A stretch of DNA of 64,000 nt from Butyricicoccus pullicaecorum (GTDB taxonomy: Bacteria > Bacillota > Clostridia > Oscillospirales > Butyricicoccaceae). Positions 1-7,808 of this stretch are shown here, piece by piece. The stretch spans positions 62,001 to 126,000 of the forward strand of contig JAGZIY010000001.1 in the NCBI GenBank assembly GCA_018365995.1. Direction: 5' to 3'. Each line of letters opens with the position of its first letter. The stretch's first letter is position 1. Position numbers and translations under genes: made by a program. The notes beneath the pieces were generated by a model, which was given only the letters and a program-made list of their open reading frames with translations, had not been told where the DNA came from and ran no database searches.

Positions 1-953
1 AGATCCAATATTTTAATAAAAAGCAGCAGCAAAGCCTTTTGGAGTTTATCGAAGATGGGCGTATTACGCTCATTGCCTCCACAACCGAAAACCCATATTT
101 TTATGTCTATAACGCGGTATTGAGCCGCTGTACCATATTCGAATTTCAGCCAGTAGAGCCAGCCGAAATCCTGCGTGCTGTTCAGCGTGCTTTTTTGATT
201 GCATGTGAGGGGCGTAACATTGTCGTTACGCCTGAGGCGATGCAGACCATTGCCTATGGATGCGGCGGAGATGTACGCAAGGCAATGAATGCGGTGGAAC
301 TTGTGAGCGCAGGTATTCCAGATGGGCAGACGATTACCGAGGAACAGGCACGGCAGGTGGCACAGCGCTCCAATATGCGATATGACCGTGATGGAGATAG
401 CCACTATGATGTCCTTTCCGGACTGCAAAAGTCGATTCGCGGCTCTGACCCAGATGCCGGACTCCATTATTTGGCAAGGCTTTTGGAAGCAGGCGATATG
501 ATTTCGGCTGCAAGGCGAATTTTAGTGATTGCATCGGAAGATGTGGGACTTGCTTACCCACAGTGTGCGGCAATTGTTAAGGCATGCGTGGACAGCGCGT
601 TTCAACTGGGTATGCCAGAAGCTCGAATCCCGCTTGCACAGGCTGTGATTTTAATGGCAACTGCGCCAAAATCGAATTCTGCGATTCGTGGCATTGATGC
701 AGCGATTGCAGATATTCGGCAGAATGGGGCAGGGCAGATTCCTGATTCGCTGCGCGATTGTCACTATGGAGGTGCGCAGAAAATGGGGCATGGAAAAGGA
801 TATCTCTATTCACATGATTATCCGAATCATTGGGTAGAGCAGCAGTTCTTGCCAGATCATTTGGTGGGACATTCGTATTATATGTATGGGGAAAATAAGA
901 CTGAACAGGCGGCACGTGCTTACTGGGACAAGGTCAAGGGAATCCGGAAATGA
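1..953 (+). CDS. rarA: RarA/MgsA AAA+ recombination factor, C-terminal part
   Basis: The reading frame is open from the first full codon at position 3, so the gene starts upstream of the window. The visible part begins just after the Walker B region of a clamp-loader-like AAA+ ATPase (FNKKQQQSLLEF, then the sensor-1 stretch ATTENP-like STTENPYFYV). The C-terminal MgsA/RarA tetramerisation region follows, with YGGAQKMGHGKGYLYSHDYP and HWVEQQFLPD, which are hallmarks of the family. RarA acts on stalled replication forks together with the recombination machinery. The stop at 951-953 lies 12 bases before glgB, suggesting co-transcription, although the two functions are unrelated. The identification is secure; only the N-terminal ATP-binding part is missing. 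Confidence 0.93.
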   Translation, partial: IQYFNKKQQQSLLEFIEDGRITLIASTTENPYFYVYNAVLSRCTIFEFQPVEPAEILRAVQRAFLIACEGRNIVVTPEAMQTIAYGCGGDVRKAMNAVELVSAGIPDGQTITEEQARQVAQRSNMRYDRDGDSHYDVLSGLQKSIRGSDPDAGLHYLARLLEAGDMISAARRILVIASEDVGLAYPQCAAIVKACVDSAFQLGMPEARIPLAQAVILMATAPKSNSAIRGIDAAIADIRQNGAGQIPDSLRDCHYGGAQKMGHGKGYLYSHDYPNHWVEQQFLPDHLVGHSYYMYGENKTEQAARAYWDKVKGIRK

Positions 954-965
954 GGTGCTTCGGCA

Positions 966-2783
966 TTGAATCGAATACTTTCTGAGTTTTTAGAGGGCAG
1001 CTGCTTTCGTGCGTATGATTATTTTGGGGCGCATGCGACAGTGCGCCGCGGGCAGCAGGGCTATGTATTCCGTGTATATGCACCGCATGCCTTTGCCGTG
1101 GAACTGATTGGAACCTTTAACGATTGGCAGCCTGCTCAGATGCAGCCCTCTGTGCACGGTGTATTTGAGCTGTTTTGGGCAGGCGCGGCCGAAGGACAGC
1201 AGTACAAATTTCGCGTGCATGCCATTGGACAGACGATGTACCGCGACCGTGCCGATCCGTTTGGACGTGCTGCGGAAGTACGTCCAAACACTGCATCAGT
1301 CATCACGACTGCTGGCAAGTATTGTTTTTCGGACAGCGCATGGCAGGCAGCAAGGCAGGGCAATCATTATGATGCCCCTATGAATATTTACGAGGTTCAT
1401 GCAGGGTCTTGGCGCAGAAGTGCTGATGGAAGCTGGCTGGGATATCGAGAACTTGCTCATCAGCTGATTCCATACTGCATGGAGCATCAATATAACTATA
1501 TTGAGTTCCTGCCGCTTGCGGAGCATCCCTTTGATGGCTCATGGGGCTATCAGGACAGCGGATATTTTGCAGTTACCTCGCGTTATGGCACGCCGGAGGA
1601 TTTTTGCTATCTGGTTGACCAGTGCCATAAGCACAATATTGGGGTGATTATGGATTTTGTACCTGTGCATTTTATTCCAGATGAATATGCGCTTGCGCGG
1701 TTCGACGGCACAACCCTTTATGAATATCCTGATGAAAGCGGCATGCGTATGAGCGAATGGGGCTCCTGTAACTTCGATTTGACAAGACCGCATGTGCGTT
1801 CCTTTTTACAGTCTGCTGCTGACTTTTGGCTCAGTGTCTGTCACTGTGACGGCTTGCGCTTTGATGCGGTGCGCAATCTCATCTATCCGCAGGGAAAGGA
1901 AGAAAACGGCATTTATCATGCAGGGCTCTGCTTTTTGAAAGCTTGCAATCAGGGGTTAAAGACACGGCACCCGCAGTCTATTTTGATTGCGGAGGATTCC
2001 ACAAGCTTCATCAAGGTAACAGCGCCGGTTGCGTATGATGGTTTGGGATTTGATTATAAATGGGATTTGGGCTGGATGAATGATACGCTGCTGTATTTTT
2101 CACTGCCGCCTCGCGAGCGGGAAACACATCACCATCGCTTGACCTTTTCCATGAGCTATTTTTATGATAATCTGCATTTACTCCCGCTCTCCCATGATGA
2201 GGTGGTACATGGGAAAGGAACGATTTTGGATAAAATGTGGGGCGATTATGACCAGAAATTTGCCCAATGCCGTGCACTGTATACCTATTTCTATACCCAT
2301 CCGGGCAAAAAGTTAAGCTTTATGGGCAATGAATTGGGGGCATTCCGTGAGTGGGACGAAAACAGGCAGCTGGACTGGAATCTGGGGGAATACCCCAAGC
2401 ATATTGGGTTTACCCATTATCTGACCGATTTGGCACGGCTGTATGAAACCTGTCCGGCGCTGCACTGCCGCGAATATGACAGCAGAACCTTTCGCTGGAT
2501 TAGTGCCGATGATACAGGGCATCAGGTCTACACCTATTGCAGAGAGGTAGGGGAGCAGACCGTGTTGGTGGTACTCAATCTGTCAGACAAGAATCAGATG
2601 TCCTATTCTGTGCAGTTTGATGGGCAGGCAACTTTGCAGGAGTGTATCAATTCGGACGGTCAAAACTATGGGGGAACAGGAATCACCAATGATTGGATTT
2701 TATATACAGATGAAAACAATCGGATATCGCTGCGAATTGCGTCATTTAGTGGTGCGATTTTCCGTGTGATGCACACTGTGTGA
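966..2783 (+). CDS. glgB: 1,4-alpha-glucan branching enzyme
   Basis: A 605-residue GH13 enzyme that makes alpha-1,6 branches in glycogen. Visible parts in order: an N-terminal CBM48-type domain (ELIGTFNDWQP), then the GH13 barrel with the nucleophile in GLRFDAVRNL, the acid/base Glu in LIAEDST and the third carboxylate in LSHDEVVHGKG, then MGNELGAFREWDENRQLDW and an all-beta C-terminal domain. It is shorter than the 700-residue-plus enzymes because it lacks the extra N1 domain. The start is TTG at 966 with only a weak GAGGTG site. No other glycogen genes are visible. Its last 42 bases overlap the end of the convergent S1-domain gene. Confidence 0.93.
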   Translation: MNRILSEFLEGSCFRAYDYFGAHATVRRGQQGYVFRVYAPHAFAVELIGTFNDWQPAQMQPSVHGVFELFWAGAAEGQQYKFRVHAIGQTMYRDRADPFGRAAEVRPNTASVITTAGKYCFSDSAWQAARQGNHYDAPMNIYEVHAGSWRRSADGSWLGYRELAHQLIPYCMEHQYNYIEFLPLAEHPFDGSWGYQDSGYFAVTSRYGTPEDFCYLVDQCHKHNIGVIMDFVPVHFIPDEYALARFDGTTLYEYPDESGMRMSEWGSCNFDLTRPHVRSFLQSAADFWLSVCHCDGLRFDAVRNLIYPQGKEENGIYHAGLCFLKACNQGLKTRHPQSILIAEDSTSFIKVTAPVAYDGLGFDYKWDLGWMNDTLLYFSLPPRERETHHHRLTFSMSYFYDNLHLLPLSHDEVVHGKGTILDKMWGDYDQKFAQCRALYTYFYTHPGKKLSFMGNELGAFREWDENRQLDWNLGEYPKHIGFTHYLTDLARLYETCPALHCREYDSRTFRWISADDTGHQVYTYCREVGEQTVLVVLNLSDKNQMSYSVQFDGQATLQECINSDGQNYGGTGITNDWILYTDENNRISLRIASFSGAIFRVMHTV

Positions 2784-3704
2784 TGAAAATATGGTTGCAA
2801 TATGCCGCTCTGTACAGCTTGCTGGGGAGTATACCCATTCTGTCAGTCTGCCTTCTGTGATAAAATAGCGAAGGGGAGGGTGAAAGAGCGGCTGATCACA
2901 TAGACGGTCGATGATGCTGAGTTTGATTTTCATGCGGGAAGGGAGCATGGATTTGATATATACGGAAACCCGGTCGCCGTTTTTCAGATCCGGACGGTAT
3001 TCTGCAAGTCCGGAGAGATTTGGCGTAAGTTCAACAAAAACGCCGTAAGGCTCAATGCTGCGCACAACGCCGGAAACGGTTTCGCAGGTATGGAAAAAGG
3101 CTGCATTCTCTGTCCATGTACCAAGCAGTTCTTTGTGCGTGAGTGCGATACGCTCCTTTTCATAGTCCACGCCCAAGACGGCAGCATAAATCGACTGACC
3201 AACCGAAAAGCGTTCGCTGGGGTGGAAAATACGGGAGACGGACAGGTGTTCAATGCCGATAAATGACGGAATCCCACAGCCAATATCTACGAATGCACCG
3301 AATGGCTCTAAATGTGTAACCTTTGCCGAGAGGATATCGCCTGCATGGAGGTTTTCCAGCGCCCATTTGATAACGCGGTCTTGCGCACGCCTGCGTGACA
3401 GCGTAATGGGTGTGGACAGTGCATCTACGACCTCAAACGCAACAGGACGCCCAACGCGGGACAAAATTGCGATGTCGCGGGTGGTTCCCTCGGAAATACC
3501 ACGTGCACATTCGGTGCGTGGGATGATGGCACGGCCACATGGAAGCTCAACGATGAGGTCGTGTGCGGCGGTGCAGGAGACTGCAACGCCCTCTAAAATC
3601 TGGTTGTGCTTTGCTGCAAGCTTCAGCTGCTCGAGGGAGCGGACTGCACTTATGTTTTCTGCATCTTGTAATTTTGTTCCCTCCGGGAAATATATTTGTT
3701 TCAT
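2742..3704 (-). CDS. S1 RNA-binding domain protein
   Basis: A 320-residue protein with two S1/OB-fold domains. The first, at about residues 118-190, is recognisable from AKVTHLEPFGAFVDIGCGIP and the LTHKELLG end. The second, at about 205-265, has GVVRSIEPYGVFVELTPNLS. The N-terminal 100 residues look like another OB-like segment. This is the conserved Clostridia '30S ribosomal protein S1-like' protein of unknown exact role, presumably RNA-binding in the cytoplasm. The start ATG at 3704 is preceded by AAAGGAGG. The C-terminal 14 residues run past the usual end of the family into the antisense of glgB, so the natural stop may have been lost and replaced by the next one. Confidence 0.85.
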   Translation of the reverse strand: MKQIYFPEGTKLQDAENISAVRSLEQLKLAAKHNQILEGVAVSCTAAHDLIVELPCGRAIIPRTECARGISEGTTRDIAILSRVGRPVAFEVVDALSTPITLSRRRAQDRVIKWALENLHAGDILSAKVTHLEPFGAFVDIGCGIPSFIGIEHLSVSRIFHPSERFSVGQSIYAAVLGVDYEKERIALTHKELLGTWTENAAFFHTCETVSGVVRSIEPYGVFVELTPNLSGLAEYRPDLKNGDRVSVYIKSMLPSRMKIKLSIIDRLCDQPLFHPPLRYFITEGRLTEWVYSPASCTERHIATIFSSHSVHHTENRTTK

Positions 3705-3806
3705 ACCTGTCAGGACCTCCTTTTGGTGCTGGTCTACTATATGTATACAAAGGAAGATTTATCCTGCCTCTAAGATAGAATTTGAGGGAATGTGAGGTGA
3801 CTTTGA

Positions 3807-4001
3807 ATGGATATTCACGTTGGAGATCGATTGATTATGAAAAAAAGCCACCCATGCGGCAGCAGGGAATGGCTTGTACTGCGTGTGGGAATGGATTTTC
3901 GTATGCGATGCTGTGGCTGCGGGCATGAAATCATGTCTGCACGCAGTAAAATTGAGAAAAATATTAAATCTGTGATACGTAAGGAGGAAATACCATGTTG
4001 A
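3807..4001 (+). CDS. DUF951 family protein
   Basis: A 64-residue protein with the DUF951 pattern: an N-terminal IHVGDRLIMKKSHPCGSREW, then LRVGMDFRMRCCGCGHEIM with a CCGCG cluster, and a basic C-terminus (SARSKIEKNIKSV). The family is widespread in Firmicutes and biochemically undefined; the cysteines suggest metal binding. The ribosome site GAGGTG sits 7 bases before the ATG. It overlaps the next gene by 7 bases, and the ribosome site of that gene lies inside this one, so the two are probably translationally coupled. Confidence 0.88.
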   Translation: MDIHVGDRLIMKKSHPCGSREWLVLRVGMDFRMRCCGCGHEIMSARSKIEKNIKSVIRKEEIPC

Positions 4002-4753
4002 TCAAGGGAAAACAGATGCACATTCAAATTCAAAAGGGCGATATTGGACGATATGTAATTTTGCCGGGCGATCCGGCGCGTTGTGAGCGTATCGCAAGGT
4101 ATTTTGATGAGCCGGAATTTATCTCATCGAACCGTGAATATACTGTGTGGCGCGGCAAGCTGTGTGGGGAACCTGTGGCCGTCTGTTCCACGGGAATTGG
4201 TGGACCTTCAGCAGCGATTGCACTGGAGGAACTGGTAGAATGTGGCGCGGATACCTTTATTCGTGTGGGTACCTCGGGCGGCATCGTAGAGGAAGTAAAG
4301 GGCGGAGATGTGGTGATTGCGACCTCGGCAGTCCGGCAGGAGGGAACGACCCGCGAATATGTGCCGATTGAATATCCGGCAACCGCGGATTTCACCATTG
4401 TACAGGCACTGCATCAGGCGGCGAAAAACCTTGGTTTTCGGCAGCATGTGGGTGTGATCCAGTCTAAAGATGGATTTTATGGCGAGATTCGTCCAAATGA
4501 ACAGCCTATTGGTGCAGAACTTACAGCCAAATGGGAAGCGTGGAAGGCGGCAGGCGTGCTGACAAGTGAAATGGAATGTGCGGCAGTGTTTGTCGTGGGC
4601 GCTGTGCGGCGTGTGCGCTGTGGTGCGGTTCTCAATGTGCTGTGGAACGCAAGCACAGATGAAACAATGGACGCTTCGCCGGAAATGGCAGAGCGTGGAG
4701 TACAGACTGCGGTGGAGGCACTCAAGCTTCTGATCGCACAGGATAAGGCGTGA
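3995..4753 (+). CDS. udp: Uridine phosphorylase-type nucleoside phosphorylase
   Basis: A 252-residue cytoplasmic nucleoside phosphorylase of the PNP/UDP superfamily. It splits nucleosides with phosphate to give the base and ribose 1-phosphate. Visible: the phosphate-binding VILPGDPARCERI near residue 24, the GIGGPSAAI and RVGTSGGI loops, the uridine-phosphorylase-like QSKDGFYGEIRP segment, and the ribose-binding SEMECAAVF. The QSKDGFYG stretch favours uridine over purine substrates, but specificity is an inference. ATG at 3995 is chosen because AAGGAGG lies 8 bases upstream; a second ATG at 4016 lacks such a site. A strong bidirectional terminator follows at 4871. Confidence 0.85.
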   Translation: MLIKGKQMHIQIQKGDIGRYVILPGDPARCERIARYFDEPEFISSNREYTVWRGKLCGEPVAVCSTGIGGPSAAIALEELVECGADTFIRVGTSGGIVEEVKGGDVVIATSAVRQEGTTREYVPIEYPATADFTIVQALHQAAKNLGFRQHVGVIQSKDGFYGEIRPNEQPIGAELTAKWEAWKAAGVLTSEMECAAVFVVGAVRRVRCGAVLNVLWNASTDETMDASPEMAERGVQTAVEALKLLIAQDKA

Positions 4754-4788
4754 AGTGGCTGGCAAGTGATTTGACTGCCGCAAAAAGA

Positions 4789-4846
4789 CTGCGTATCTGG
4801 CACAAAAAACCGGACAATTGATTCGAGCTTTTGTGTCAGATACGCA
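4789..4846. repeat. Long imperfect inverted repeat downstream of udp
   Basis: Arms of about 17 bases (GCGTATCTGGCACAAAA and TTTTGTGTCAGATACGC, one mismatch) flank a loop of about 21 bases. In RNA this gives a long hairpin directly ahead of the terminator at 4871. There is no T-run after it, so it is not a classical terminator; an RNA-stabilising or protein-binding role is possible. Confidence 0.6.
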
Positions 4847-4870
4847 AGTATGACAAATTATTATGGATAT

Positions 4871-4913
4871 AAAAAACCAGATGTGTATCATTTGATACAC
4901 ATCTGGTTTTTTT
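4871..4913. terminator. Bidirectional intrinsic terminator between udp and the SLH gene
   Basis: A perfect hairpin, AAAAAACCAGATGTGTATCA and its complement around a 2-base centre, has A-run and T-run flanks on both sides. It can stop the udp transcript on the plus strand and the SLH transcript on the minus strand. Confidence 0.9.
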
Positions 4914-4950
4914 CGTATTGGAAATTGATTTTGGGAGGCTTGTCCTAGAA

Positions 4951-5574
4951 CTAGGCAGTTGGGTTCACCCGTTCGGTAAACCCAAAGAGGCGATTGACAA
5001 TGACACAGGTTTCTGCACGCGTTGTGGAGGCAGATGGATTAAAGGTGCCGTCAGCGCCGCCGGCCATTAGCCCCAAACTATACGCAAAGCGAATATCACC
5101 TTGATACTGCTTGGAGGCTTTGTTCAAATCGGGAATCCGGCTGGTGTCGACGAGAGTTACTTTACTGATATCTTCACCCAGCAGATTGGAGGCTGCATTG
5201 ACAAGGATATATGCTGCTTTTTCACGGGAGAGTGTACGGTTTCCCTCGGCAATCATGGAGGCATCAATAAGTCCCAAATCGTTCGCCTGCGTCATGACAC
5301 CAGTTGGCCAGTTTGCCGTATCTGCCTGTTTTCCGGCAGTATTGAGGATAATACTGACAAGTTCTGCGGTCGTGATTTCAGCCTTGGGACGGAAGGTGTT
5401 GTCATCATATCCTTTGATACCGCCCTTCGAAACAAGGGTTTCAATATGTGGCTCTGCCCAAGTACCCTGAATTTCTGATGTGTAGTCGGTAAAACTGCTG
5501 ATTTGTATTGCACCTGCCGTACTGCAAAGGAGCATGACACTGGCAAGCAAAGCAGCTGCTGTAATTTTTTTCAT
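4951..5574 (-). CDS. Secreted S-layer-homology (SLH) protein
   Basis: A 207-residue exported protein. The start ATG at 5574 is supported by GGAAGG 8 bases upstream; an in-frame TTG at 5592 overlaps that site and is unlikely. Residues 1-22 form a signal peptide (MKKITAAALLASVMLLCSTA). Two to three SLH-type repeats follow: WAEPHIETLVSKGGIKGYDD with NTFRPKAEITTAELVSIILN, and a last repeat IRFAYSLGLMAGGADGTFNP with ASTTRAETCVIVNRL. SLH domains anchor proteins to secondary cell-wall polymer. No catalytic domain is visible, so it may be a wall-bound structural protein. It follows the small unknown gene at 5599 by 24 bases and is probably in the same transcript. Confidence 0.85.
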   Translation of the reverse strand: MKKITAAALLASVMLLCSTAGAIQISSFTDYTSEIQGTWAEPHIETLVSKGGIKGYDDNTFRPKAEITTAELVSIILNTAGKQADTANWPTGVMTQANDLGLIDASMIAEGNRTLSREKAAYILVNAASNLLGEDISKVTLVDTSRIPDLNKASKQYQGDIRFAYSLGLMAGGADGTFNPSASTTRAETCVIVNRLFGFTERVNPTA

Positions 5575-5598
5575 TGTAAGCGTTCCTTCCAAACACAG

Positions 5599-5892
5599 TC
5601 ACTTATCGTTTTCTTCTGCACGTGCTTCGCCTGCAACTGCTTCTCTGAAATCCTTTTCATAGATTTCGTTTAGTTTGTCGCTTAATTCCAAGAGGAATGC
5701 AGCCTTTTCGTCTTTTGGGTCTTGCTGAAGTAGGGTATTTGCAACCTTCTTTAGTTGAAAGGTAAGCTTCAGGATTTCTACAATGCCTGTCTTTACGTGG
5801 TTATGGACAAGTGTTAATTTCATGTACTGGTACTGTAAAGCATCATATTTATCCTTTAGATGCTCGTAATTTATGCCGCGTTCTTCAAACAT
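5599..5892 (-). CDS. Small helical protein of unknown function
   Basis: A 97-residue protein, not recognised. ATG at 5892 is preceded by AAAGGAG with good spacing; the frame is open further upstream but without a ribosome site. The product appears all-helical (DKYDALQYQYMKLTLVHNHV, then KLTFQLKKVANTLLQQ) with an acidic tail, consistent with a cytoplasmic coiled-coil protein. A SigA-type promoter at 5947-5975 on the minus strand lies just upstream, and the SLH gene follows closely. Confidence 0.7.
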   Translation of the reverse strand: MFEERGINYEHLKDKYDALQYQYMKLTLVHNHVKTGIVEILKLTFQLKKVANTLLQQDPKDEKAAFLLELSDKLNEIYEKDFREAVAGEARAEENDK

Positions 5893-5946
5893 AATGATTT
5901 CTCCTTTGTGGTTTGCGGATACGGTTGCGGTTTGACTTTTGTAGAT

Positions 5947-5975
5947 ATCATAACACAATATGTGCGTCTTGACAA
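5947..5975 (-). promoter_or_regulatory. SigA-type promoter for the 5599/SLH transcript
   Basis: Read on the minus strand: TTGTCA (5975-5970), a 17-base spacer, then TATGAT (5952-5947). It lies between ispF and the small gene starting at 5892 and would separate these two genes from the isp transcript. Confidence 0.65.
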
Positions 5976-5990
5976 CAAAACAATACGCAA

Positions 5991-6467
5991 TTATGCTTTT
6001 GGGAGCACCAGACAGACCGCGTGCGCGGCGATGCCTTGTCGGTTTCCGGTGAAGCCAAGCCCTTCCTCTGTGGTTGCCTTGACGCTAATCTGACAAACAT
6101 TTACACCAAGGGCATTTGCAATATTTTCCCGCATGGTCGGGATATATGGGGCAAGCTTGGGTGCCTGTGCCAAAACAGTTGCGTCCAGATTGCCGAGTGT
6201 CCAGCCGCTGTCAGACAGCTGTTTCCCGACCTCTTTAAGCAGGGTCAGAGAGTCTGCACCTTCAAATTTGGGGTCATTGTCTGGAAAGAGCCGCCCAATG
6301 TCGCCCAATGCACACGCCCCCAATAGAGCGTCCATGATGGCATGAAGGAGTACATCGGCATCGCTGTGTCCGAGCAGTCCGGTTTCGTGTGGGATTGTAA
6401 CACCGCCAATGATACATTTTCGGTTGGGTACGAGTTTATGTACATCATATCCGTGTCCAATGCGCAT
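5991..6467 (-). CDS. ispF: 2-C-methyl-D-erythritol 2,4-cyclodiphosphate synthase
   Basis: A 158-residue enzyme of the MEP isoprenoid pathway that cyclises CDP-methylerythritol 2-phosphate with loss of CMP. Family features seen: RIGHGYDVHKL at the N-terminus with the metal-binding Asp and His, GGVTIPHETGLLGHSDADVL with the third ligand and HSDAD motif, and FPDNDPKFEGADS. ATG at 6467 is chosen because AGGAGG lies about 8 bases upstream; an upstream ATG at 6476 touches that site directly. The start is 1 base after the ispD stop, giving tight coupling of consecutive pathway steps (the kinase IspE is not here). Confidence 0.95.
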   Translation of the reverse strand: MRIGHGYDVHKLVPNRKCIIGGVTIPHETGLLGHSDADVLLHAIMDALLGACALGDIGRLFPDNDPKFEGADSLTLLKEVGKQLSDSGWTLGNLDATVLAQAPKLAPYIPTMRENIANALGVNVCQISVKATTEEGLGFTGNRQGIAAHAVCLVLPKA

Positions 6468-6468
6468 T

Positions 6469-7185
6469 TTATACATCCTCCTGTGTCAGAAATAATTCGG
6501 CAATTGTGATATCTTCGGGCGTAGTGATTTTCAAATTTCGATATTCACCAGAAACAGCGGTGACAGATACGCCAATACGCTCGACTGCGGCACAGTCATC
6601 TGTGAGTGCGGCGTTGGCAGCGATGGCTTCCCTCAGAGAGTCTGCAATCTGGCTGCGGCGGAATACCTGCGGGGTTTGCACGGCAGCAATGCTGTCTCGT
6701 GGGACATCGGCAATGATTTTGCCGTTCTGTATATGCTTTACGCTATCCTTTACCGGAACAACTGGTGCAGCGGCACCCTCGGCAAATGCCGCTTGCAGAG
6801 TTTGCAGAATGAGTTTATCAGAAACAAGCGGGCGTGCACCGTCGTGGATTGCAACGAAGTCGATGTCGGGAGCACAGGCGTGCAGCCCTGCGAGTACCGA
6901 ATGGGCACGAGTCTGCCCGCCGCGCAGGACATGACGCACCTTATGAAAGGCGAAGTCTGTGATGAGTTTGCTGTAAGGGAGGATATCCTGCTCACGGCAT
7001 ACGAGAATGATATCACGCACGAGCGGGCATCTCTCAAAGGCAGAAATGGTATGCGCTAGGACGGGGATATCCATGAGGGGGAGCATGAGCTTATTCTGTC
7101 CCATACGGGTAGAGGAACCAGCAGCCGGAATGATTGCGGCAACGGTTGGCAGCGGCTCGGTATTTTTTTTGTTTTTACGAAACAT
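6469..7185 (-). CDS. ispD: 2-C-methyl-D-erythritol 4-phosphate cytidylyltransferase
   Basis: A 238-residue nucleotidyltransferase of the MEP pathway that joins methylerythritol phosphate with CTP. It shows the glycine/arginine-rich nucleotide loop AAIIPAAGSSTRMGQNKLML, the VAIHDGARPLVS motif, the conserved VPVKDSVKHI and TPQVFRRSQI stretch, and the DDCAAVERIG end. The start is set at ATG 7185, which has AGGAGG 8 bases upstream; the frame is open further but without such a site. The short basic N-terminus (MFRKNKKN) is slightly longer than in most homologues. It lies 56 bases after the spoIVFB-like gene and directly before ispF. Confidence 0.94.
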   Translation of the reverse strand: MFRKNKKNTEPLPTVAAIIPAAGSSTRMGQNKLMLPLMDIPVLAHTISAFERCPLVRDIILVCREQDILPYSKLITDFAFHKVRHVLRGGQTRAHSVLAGLHACAPDIDFVAIHDGARPLVSDKLILQTLQAAFAEGAAAPVVPVKDSVKHIQNGKIIADVPRDSIAAVQTPQVFRRSQIADSLREAIAANAALTDDCAAVERIGVSVTAVSGEYRNLKITTPEDITIAELFLTQEDV

Positions 7186-7241
7186 TCTGGTGACCTCCTG
7201 AGACACGTACAGATACAATATATTTGATGAAATCTGCTGCC

Positions 7242-7808
7242 TTACATTTTACCGTGTTTACAGGCAGATTGCAAGTCTGGCAGACGTTCTGCGACAAGAA
7301 GGACTGCAATGAGACAAAGTCCCCAACCATTTTGCTGAATACCAGCATAGATGCCAAGGATGAAAAGTATGACAAGGCTAGATATTGTGAGCAAATGCAT
7401 AAGAGGGTGACAGGCATCTAAGACACATTCCAACATTTGCCCGCCATCGAGCGGGGCAATAGGCAGAAGATTAAAACCATTCAGTAGGATTCCAGTACCT
7501 GCCAGCAGAGAATACCCAAAGATTCCACAGACAACGGAAAAAATAAGTCCAGCAGCGGGACCTGCCGCAGCAATTAGGAAATCCTTACGGCGGGAATTAC
7601 GGGGAAGCCGATAGTGCAGCATTCCGCCAGCGGCAGACAGTCGGAAACTGGTGATGCTGCCGCCGCAGAGCAATACCATGACGAGATGCCCGAGTTCATG
7701 TACAGCCGCAGAAAACAGTAATATGGGGGTCATGCCATCCGTATCCAGAAAAATCAGCAGGGCAAGCATACACCAGAAAGAATCCCCAATGTAAAACCGT
7801 GTTGTCAT
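7242..7808 (-). CDS. spoIVFB: Site-2 metalloprotease, SpoIVFB-like
   Basis: A 188-residue polytopic membrane protease of the M50 family. The zinc motif HELGH lies in SAAVHELGHLVMVLL, and the third ligand is in NLLPIAPLDGGQ. The order and size match SpoIVFB, which in Bacillus cleaves pro-SigK at the forespore membrane late in sporulation. The start ATG at 7808 overlaps the stop of the upstream M23-like gene by 4 bases, which is the same arrangement as spoIVFA-spoIVFB. A general regulatory site-2 protease is the alternative. The pairing with the LytM-domain partner makes the sporulation reading more likely. Confidence 0.75.
   Translation of the reverse strand: MTTRFYIGDSFWCMLALLIFLDTDGMTPILLFSAAVHELGHLVMVLLCGGSITSFRLSAAGGMLHYRLPRNSRRKDFLIAAAGPAAGLIFSVVCGIFGYSLLAGTGILLNGFNLLPIAPLDGGQMLECVLDACHPLMHLLTISSLVILFILGIYAGIQQNGWGLCLIAVLLVAERLPDLQSACKHGKM

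Noticed and set aside
4208..4900. 230-codon open frame on the minus strand
   Set aside because: It is antisense to the uridine phosphorylase gene, has no ribosome site and crosses a terminator.
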